A program made the translations under genes and the position numbers. Positions 14,909 through 19,506 of a stretch of DNA of 19,506 bases are shown here, piece by piece. This DNA comes from Desulfobacteraceae bacterium (lineage in GTDB: Bacteria > Desulfobacterota > Desulfobacteria > Desulfobacterales > Desulfobacteraceae): the NCBI GenBank assembly GCA_015486915.1, contig WFQS01000556.1, positions 1 to 19,506 of the forward strand. Direction: 5' to 3'. Each line of letters starts with the position of its first letter. Position 1 is the stretch's first letter. The notes beneath the pieces were generated by a model. It did no database searches. It had not been told where the DNA came from and saw nothing but the letters and a program-made list of their open reading frames with translations.

Positions 14909-16971
14909 CAGTTATCATCCTCCTGATTGCAGAAATATTCAATTGTTTTCTGGGCACAGGTCATGCAGTATCCAAGCTTTTCAGTCATGGTGCTGACCAT
15001 TCTGTCGTGGAGTTTCTGATTTTCCTCGTTTGTCCTGTTTGCGAGTGCTCCTATGAGGCTTCCCGCACCTGCAATATCGGATTTCAGCCTCACATCGGTC
15101 ACAGCCTTTACAAGCTCAAGATTATCCATGAAATCATACTCCGGATCCACGGAGATCTTCTGACCGTAAATTTTTCTTATTGTGTTTCTGAAAGAAGACC
15201 TCTGCTCTTCGGTTTTAAGTCCAAGCCTGCCTTCAACATTTTTTATGTATCTTTCATCGATCTTCATCGCCTTGAGTTCCCCTGTCTGGGGATCTTTGTA
15301 CTTCCACATCATGTCAGGCCCGAGATATTCGGCATCAATGCCTATGATCATGTTAACATAGTTCATCACATCTTTTTTTATGGCAAGGGGTTCATCCATG
15401 TATGCATTAAACATCTCTGTCATAATTCTTTCGCGGTAAAGTCCCCTTGCAATTTTAAGATCATCCATGAATTTTGTTCGATCGCCAGGCTCTGAAACAT
15501 AATCAAGCACAACTTTCTCAAGGGTGGTGAAAATATCTAAGGCAAACATGCAGGTGCCTTCGTTTGTTTCGGAACTTTCAAGGAGAAGCTGGATTGCCCT
15601 GCCAAGATTTCTCTGGCCAAGACCTTTCTGGCCGAATCTCTTTGTAATATCAATTTCCCTGTTCAAGGTATCAATAAGTTCGGCAAGGGTCTTTAAACTC
15701 TTTTCCCCTGCCACCTCTCCTGCTGCAAGTTTCATGGTTTCAACGGGGGTAAGTTTTTCCGATCTGGGAAGTCTTGTCAAAACAACAGCTGTGGATGCAG
15801 CATAGTTAAGGTTCGGGTCCTGGTGGAGTTTTTCACGGTTCAATGTGCTTTTTACATCGCTTCCGATTGCATAATCCGTTAATAGTTCCTGGAGTTTATA
15901 ATCGGTATTGTGGGCAACATAGCAGATGCGGCACCTGTCAACAATTGGAGCTTCCTCCCTTTCGGCAAGAAAGGTGTTGAACTCGGAATTATTGCTTGTG
16001 GCGATGATCAAAGTGTCAATGGGCCATTTAAAACCGTCTATTTCTATATTTCTGTTCTGGATAACACCAAGATAAACCTGGACGAGATCACGTTTATTTT
16101 TAAATATTTCATCGCTGAAATGAATTCCGCCGCCTGCAACCCTTGCAAGGGCACCACGTCTTAAATCAAACCTGTAAGGATTATTTGTATCTGTGATATG
16201 CAGGAGCCTCTGTATGGATTCTTCACCAAGAAGATCAACTGCGGATGAGGTGATCTTGTCTTTTGCAGGATATTTTCCCGTAATGGTGCCAAGACTTTCA
16301 GTCATGGGAACCGGAACTATTTCCACCATGGAGAGCATTTTATCTATATCGTTGTCAGAATACTCCCTGATCTGATTCCAGATATAACCTGAACATGCAC
16401 CAAGCGGCCTGTAATTTGAGTAAATTTTGTCAATCTCATTTTCTGAAAAATCAAATTTCTCTTCAAGATATTTAATTGATTCTTCCTTTGTTTCGCAAAG
16501 GCCCATGGCAAGAATCATGGGATCTTCATAGGTCTGGGACTCAATAATCTTAACTCTCCCGTACCCCTCAAGCTTATCAAGTCCGGTAAATCTGAATGTG
16601 TATTTCCTGTTTTCAGGTTTTGAAAGGAAAAGCCTGTATTCATCGCAGAGGTAGTCAACAAAAAAAGTCTTGCCGTTTCCGGGCTCTCCCACAAGCACAA
16701 AGGCCATTTCCCTTGAAGAACCACCTTCCGAAGCATCCTTTACAAATGATACAAAACTGTTGATCTCATCGTACATTCCCACCAGGTGCTTTTTCCTTCT
16801 GCTGAACAGATCAAAATGATATGTGCTTTTCCCCTTGACAGTAATTTTCTTAATTCCTGTCTCAAGAATCATTCTCGTCACACCCTGGAAAGCATCTTCA
16901 AAGGTTCTTTTTCCTTTTTTAACGGCATCAATGTGATTTGCAAGAAATTTCGGATTTTTGTTCTCACCCAT
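14908..16971 (-). CDS. prkA: PrkA family AAA+ serine protein kinase-like protein (YeaG homologue)
   Basis: The 687-residue protein has a complete AAA core: Walker A GEPGNGKT (95-102), Walker B GIHFSDEIF (282-290), sensor 1 IIATSN (322-327) and an arginine in VDRCR (346). A PrkA C-terminal domain follows. The protein resembles E. coli YeaG (about 640 aa). Family members have been described as Ser/Thr kinases and, more recently, as an ATP-dependent protease in Bacillus. A longer in-frame start exists at 17052, but its 27 extra residues are hydrophobic and lack a ribosome binding site. GGGAGGG lies 4 nt before the ATG at 16971, so that start is chosen. The tail contains CMTCAQ and CNQ, a small cysteine cluster that may bind metal. 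It is the first gene of the prkA-yeaH-spoVR-prkA2 operon. Confidence 0.92.
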   Translation of the reverse strand: MGENKNPKFLANHIDAVKKGKRTFEDAFQGVTRMILETGIKKITVKGKSTYHFDLFSRRKKHLVGMYDEINSFVSFVKDASEGGSSREMAFVLVGEPGNGKTFFVDYLCDEYRLFLSKPENRKYTFRFTGLDKLEGYGRVKIIESQTYEDPMILAMGLCETKEESIKYLEEKFDFSENEIDKIYSNYRPLGACSGYIWNQIREYSDNDIDKMLSMVEIVPVPMTESLGTITGKYPAKDKITSSAVDLLGEESIQRLLHITDTNNPYRFDLRRGALARVAGGGIHFSDEIFKNKRDLVQVYLGVIQNRNIEIDGFKWPIDTLIIATSNNSEFNTFLAEREEAPIVDRCRICYVAHNTDYKLQELLTDYAIGSDVKSTLNREKLHQDPNLNYAASTAVVLTRLPRSEKLTPVETMKLAAGEVAGEKSLKTLAELIDTLNREIDITKRFGQKGLGQRNLGRAIQLLLESSETNEGTCMFALDIFTTLEKVVLDYVSEPGDRTKFMDDLKIARGLYRERIMTEMFNAYMDEPLAIKKDVMNYVNMIIGIDAEYLGPDMMWKYKDPQTGELKAMKIDERYIKNVEGRLGLKTEEQRSSFRNTIRKIYGQKISVDPEYDFMDNLELVKAVTDVRLKSDIAGAGSLIGALANRTNEENQKLHDRMVSTMTEKLGYCMTCAQKTIEYFCNQEDDN

Positions 16972-16975
16972 TTTT

Positions 16976-16982
16976 CCCTCCC
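16976..16982 (-). promoter_or_regulatory. Ribosome binding site fixing the prkA start
   Basis: On the minus strand GGGAGGG followed by AAAA precedes ATG at 16971. It decides this start over the in-frame ATG at 17052, which lies 27 codons further upstream, overlaps the proposed promoter and has no such site. Confidence 0.85.
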
Positions 16983-17019
16983 ATAAAACCAGATAAATAA
17001 AACCAGATAAATAAAACCA
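16983..17019 (-). repeat. 14-bp tandem repeat in the prkA operon leader
   Basis: The unit ATAAAACCAGATAA (plus strand) occurs at 16983-16996 and 16997-17010, with 9 bases of a third copy at 17011-17019. It lies between the putative promoter and the ribosome binding site of prkA, directly abutting the latter. Copy-number change by slippage would alter the 5' leader length. It could also be a repeated binding site. Confidence 0.85.
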
Positions 17020-17023
17020 ACAG

Positions 17024-17052
17024 ATTATCAAATACAATATTTTAAAGAACAA
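17024..17052 (-). promoter_or_regulatory. Putative sigma70-type promoter of the prkA operon
   Basis: On the minus strand TTGTTC (plus 17047-17052) and GATAAT (plus 17024-17029) are 17 nt apart; the -10 matches 5/6 and the -35 only 3/6. Transcription would start near 17017 at the edge of the tandem repeat. I found no convincing sigma54 (GG-N10-GC) site nearby. Confidence 0.35.
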
Positions 17053-17296
17053 ACAAGCTGTTTAATCATGATGAGCCGGATTAATTTTACTGGTTGCGAA
17101 TATAGTGATGCAGCAGAGGGGGGAGTGGAAAAGTTGATATAAATCTGCATGTATGAATCTCAAAAAAGAAAGTAATCCAAATTTCGCAACTTTTATAAAT
17201 TAAAGAATAACAACAGTAACTATGAGTGTCAACAAATTAACAATAATTATAATTTAAAAAAGCGGAATATCAGCAGAAATGTGGTGCAGTGTTTTT
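17053..17296. other. Non-coding AT-rich spacer upstream of the prkA operon
   Basis: The gap between prkA (start 16971) and the symporter gene (stop 17392) is 420 bp. Apart from the promoter candidate, the tandem repeat and the terminator, this middle part shows no credible open frame, RNA fold or recognisable operator. It is AT-rich and could hold upstream regulatory sites that I cannot define. Confidence 0.5.
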
Positions 17297-17343
17297 AAAA
17301 AATTGAGGTGTGATTAAAAAACGTGTCACACCTCAATTTTTTT
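17297..17343 (-). terminator. Intrinsic terminator behind the alanine symporter gene
   Basis: TTGAGGTGTGA (17303-17313) pairs perfectly with TCACACCTCAA (17326-17336) around a 12-nt loop. A-tracts and T-tracts lie on both sides, giving an 11-bp stem extended by A:T pairs. It lies about 50 nt beyond the symporter stop codon on the minus strand and would work in either direction. Confidence 0.9.
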
Positions 17344-17391
17344 AGCAGAGTGTTTGGTTTTAATGTTGTACAGGTCTCATGAAAAAATAAA

Positions 17392-18765
17392 TTATTCTGA
17401 ATAGTCAGGATACACACGCTTGGGATCTGAAAAATACTCCTTTGTCTTTCTGATAACAACGGGACTTAAGAAAATGATACCAACGAGATTCGGCCATGCC
17501 ATGCATGCATTAAAAATATCCGAAATTGTCCATACCGTTGTAAGTTTAATTGTTGCTCCAACTGGAATCAATATGCAATAAAGAACTCTGTACGGAAGGA
17601 CCAGATTTTTACCAAACAGGTAATCAACGCAGCGATCTCCATAATATGACCATCCCACAAGAGTTGAAAATGCAAAAAATATAATACCGATGGATACGAG
17701 ATAGCCATGATCATTAAAGGGTAGCCCCAGCGAGAAGGCCTTTGCCGTCAAATTAGAACCGGACAGAGCTTTGCCGCCAGCATCAACTAATGTATAGGCA
17801 TTTGTCATAACAATGGCAAGTCCGGTCATGGTACAGATAACAAGAGTATCGATAAAAGGTCCGAGCATTGCCACAAGACCTTCACGAACAGGTTCCTTTG
17901 TCTGTGCCGCACCATGGGCAATGGGAGCGCTTCCAAGGCCCGCCTCATTAGAGAATACCCCTCTTGCAACACCAAATCTTACCGCCTGGGCAACAGCTGA
18001 ACCGGCAAAGCCGCCGGCCATTGCGCTTCCTGTAAATGCATCATGGAATATAATAGCAAATGCTGCAGAAATATTGCCAAGATGAGTAAAGATAATCAAC
18101 AGAGCACTTGCGACATAGAGGACAGCCATAAAAGGGACAATCTTGCTTGCAAATTTACCGATTCTTTTAATTCCGCCGACAATCACAAGAAAACAGAGGA
18201 TACCGAGTATGAGCCCGGTGACAAGCTTTGGCACATGAAATGTTGCAAGAAGTGGTTCCGCAACAGAGTTGGCCTGGACCATATTACCTATACCGAAGGA
18301 TGCAATGGCTGCAAACAGGGCAAAGGCAATACCGAGCCATTTCTGCCCCATACCTTTTTCAAGATAATACATTGGACCGGCACCAACTGTTCCATCTTCA
18401 TGAATAGTCCTGAAGTTCAAAGACAACAGGCATTCACAGTATTTAAGGCCCATGCCGAACACTGCTGTAACCCACATCCAAAAGATGGCTCCCGGACCTC
18501 CAAGAGCAACGGCAGTACCAACTCCTGCAATATTTCCAGTGCCGATGGTTGATGATAGAGCCGTGGATAATGCCTCAAAATGTGTAACTTCACCATCATC
18601 TTCAGGATTGTCAAATTTACCTGAAATAAGTTTCCAGGCGTATATAAAATGCCGAACCTGAATAAATTTAAGCAAAAATGCCATAAGGATTCCAGTTCCG
18701 ACAAGCAGGACGATTGTTACCGGTCCCCACATAAAACTATCCGCTACATTCAGTAAATTGTTCAT
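17392..18765 (-). CDS. Sodium:alanine/glycine symporter (AGCS family)
   Basis: The 457-residue inner-membrane carrier has about ten hydrophobic segments and the AGCS signature GGPGAIFWMWVTAVFGM (89-105), followed by GLKYCE. STIGTGNIAGVGTAV precedes it, and SNEAGLGSAPIAHGAA marks the second half. These proteins import alanine or glycine with sodium. The ATG follows AAGGA by about 7 nt. Alanine dehydrogenase lies upstream in the same direction, about 200 nt away with a hairpin repeat between, so alanine is the likely substrate. A strong terminator follows. Confidence 0.96.
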   Translation of the reverse strand: MNNLLNVADSFMWGPVTIVLLVGTGILMAFLLKFIQVRHFIYAWKLISGKFDNPEDDGEVTHFEALSTALSSTIGTGNIAGVGTAVALGGPGAIFWMWVTAVFGMGLKYCECLLSLNFRTIHEDGTVGAGPMYYLEKGMGQKWLGIAFALFAAIASFGIGNMVQANSVAEPLLATFHVPKLVTGLILGILCFLVIVGGIKRIGKFASKIVPFMAVLYVASALLIIFTHLGNISAAFAIIFHDAFTGSAMAGGFAGSAVAQAVRFGVARGVFSNEAGLGSAPIAHGAAQTKEPVREGLVAMLGPFIDTLVICTMTGLAIVMTNAYTLVDAGGKALSGSNLTAKAFSLGLPFNDHGYLVSIGIIFFAFSTLVGWSYYGDRCVDYLFGKNLVLPYRVLYCILIPVGATIKLTTVWTISDIFNACMAWPNLVGIIFLSPVVIRKTKEYFSDPKRVYPDYSE

Positions 18766-18853
18766 AATGATATCCTTCTATTTTTTTTATATAAAACCCC
18801 TGTAAAAATTTTTAAATAAGAGTTAGCTTCGCGCCTACTGCCCCATATTTGTC

Positions 18854-18913
18854 AGAATCTTTGATCCTTTGAGGCTGTCTGAGAGTCGTCAGATCAGCCT
18901 CATGGCCGCCATA
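18854..18913 (+). repeat. 60-nt hairpin-forming intergenic repeat, copy 2
   Basis: This matches 236-295 with about eight substitutions. Its core at 18870-18902 makes a better hairpin than copy 1: TGAGGCTG-TCTGA pairs with TCAGA-T-CAGCCTCA, 13 bp with one bulged T and the loop GAGTCG. It lies between ald and the symporter gene, antisense to both as written, although the palindromic core is nearly the same on either strand. Confidence 0.75.
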
Positions 18914-18967
18914 AAAAAAATAACCTTAATCACCTGGCAAACCAAATCATCGAATGAGAATCAGGAT

Positions 18968-19506
18968 TTAAAGAAAATTTTCAACCGGAACAAATTCAAG
19001 GCCAAAGGCCTCTGCCACGGCTTTATAGGTTATTTTACCATTAATAACGTTTGCACCGCGTTTTATTTCCTTATTGTCCTGCATCGCTTTTTTCCAGCCT
19101 TTATTGGCAATTTCAACGGCATAGGGAAGCGTAGCATTGGTAAGGGCCATTGTGGAAGTCCTTGCAACTGCACCGGGCATGTTTGCAACGCAATAATGAA
19201 TAACCCCGTCAACAACAAATACTGGATCAGTATGTGTTGTGGGTTTTGAAGTTTCAAAGCACCCGCCCTGATCAATTGCAACATCAACAACAACAGAACC
19301 GTTTTTCATATCTTTAAGCATATCTCTTGTGAGAAGCTTTGGAGCTTTTGCCCCGGCAACAAGGACTGCACCTACAACAAGATTTGCCTCTTTGACAAGT
19401 TCATGTATTGCAGCATGACTTGACATGATTGTAAAACAGTTGGCCGGCATAACTTCATCAAGATAGCGAAGCCTGTCCTGGTTCATATCAAGGATATAGA
19501 CCTTTG
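18968..19506 (-). CDS. ald: Alanine dehydrogenase, C-terminal part
   Basis: The visible frame ends with TAA (18968-18970) and stays open through the window edge. The internal ATG at 19486 is preceded in frame by codons for KVYILD, so it is not the start. About 178 of the usual 370 residues are present. They include the NAD-domain end LVVGAVLVAGAKAPKL, the segment SVVVDVAIDQGGC, and HYCVANMPGAVARTST, all typical of Ald. The enzyme oxidises L-alanine to pyruvate and ammonia with NAD+, or runs in reverse. With the downstream sodium:alanine symporter it forms an alanine uptake and catabolism pair. Confidence 0.96.
   Translation of the reverse strand, partial: KVYILDMNQDRLRYLDEVMPANCFTIMSSHAAIHELVKEANLVVGAVLVAGAKAPKLLTRDMLKDMKNGSVVVDVAIDQGGCFETSKPTTHTDPVFVVDGVIHYCVANMPGAVARTSTMALTNATLPYAVEIANKGWKKAMQDNKEIKRGANVINGKITYKAVAEAFGLEFVPVENFL

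Noticed and set aside
15007..15495. 162-codon frame antisense to prkA
   Set aside because: The opposite strand encodes conserved PrkA sequence; this frame has no motif and is explained by codon bias of the real gene.
16972..17052. 27-residue hydrophobic N-terminal extension of PrkA
   Set aside because: It would resemble a membrane anchor, but it is read through the tandem repeat and promoter region, and GGGAGGG marks the internal ATG at 16971 as the start.
17053..17296. Sigma54 promoter or riboswitch upstream of the prkA operon
   Set aside because: I searched for a GG-N10-GC pair with proper context and for extended stems and saw none convincing.
18043..18552. 169-codon frame antisense to the alanine symporter
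   Set aside because: It is a mirror of a well-supported membrane protein gene, with Cys/His/Lys-rich composition typical of antisense frames and no ribosome binding site.

Overview
This window looks like chromosome of a moderately AT-rich member of the Desulfobacterota (sulfate-reducer-like, Desulfobacteraceae-type). The taxonomic guess rests on gene content. There is a siroheme-dependent haem b cluster (two radical SAM enzymes around hemB), a gap-tpiA-secG-tRNA-Leu block, and a PrkA/YeaH/SpoVR locus carrying two PrkA paralogues. No phage, plasmid or CRISPR genes are visible.

Layout. Positions 1-1614 (+): the 3' end of glyceraldehyde-3-phosphate dehydrogenase, triose-phosphate isomerase, SecG and a tRNA-Leu(GAG) closed by a clear terminator. 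Positions 1619-1748: a 130-bp foldback mobile element. Positions 1836-2033: a small four-cysteine protein. Positions 2169-7249 (+): a ClpX-like AAA+ unfoldase without a zinc finger, overlapping a radical SAM gene by 4 nt (ahbC), then hemB and a second radical SAM gene (ahbD). The last three belong to the siroheme route to haem b. Positions 7383-9238 (+): an HD-domain phosphohydrolase overlapping the ribosome binding site of a two-domain chromate-transporter-family protein. Positions 9255-9384: a second copy of the foldback element, in inverted orientation. Positions 9399-16971 (-): a four-gene operon, in transcription order prkA, yeaH (DUF444, VWA domain), spoVR, and a diverged 876-aa PrkA paralogue. 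Positions 17392-19506 (-): a sodium:alanine symporter and, upstream of it, the C-terminal half of alanine dehydrogenase, which runs off the window.

How the genes work together. ClpX-like/AhbC/HemB/AhbD look like one transcription unit joining tetrapyrrole synthesis to a possible protein-quality factor. The PrkA/YeaH/SpoVR trio is the conserved bacterial stress module; here it has gained a fourth member, a PrkA-like AAA protein whose Walker B region appears degenerate. Symporter plus dehydrogenase form an alanine uptake and oxidation pair.

The strongest non-genic signals are two repeat families. The first is a 130-bp MITE-like foldback element with GTAAATATTCG-type ends. Each copy is flanked by a perfect 8-bp target duplication of its own (TTTTGTTT and TGTTGCAC), which fixes the element boundaries to the base. 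The second is a 60-nt hairpin-forming intergenic repeat, with one copy directly after gap and one between the alanine genes.
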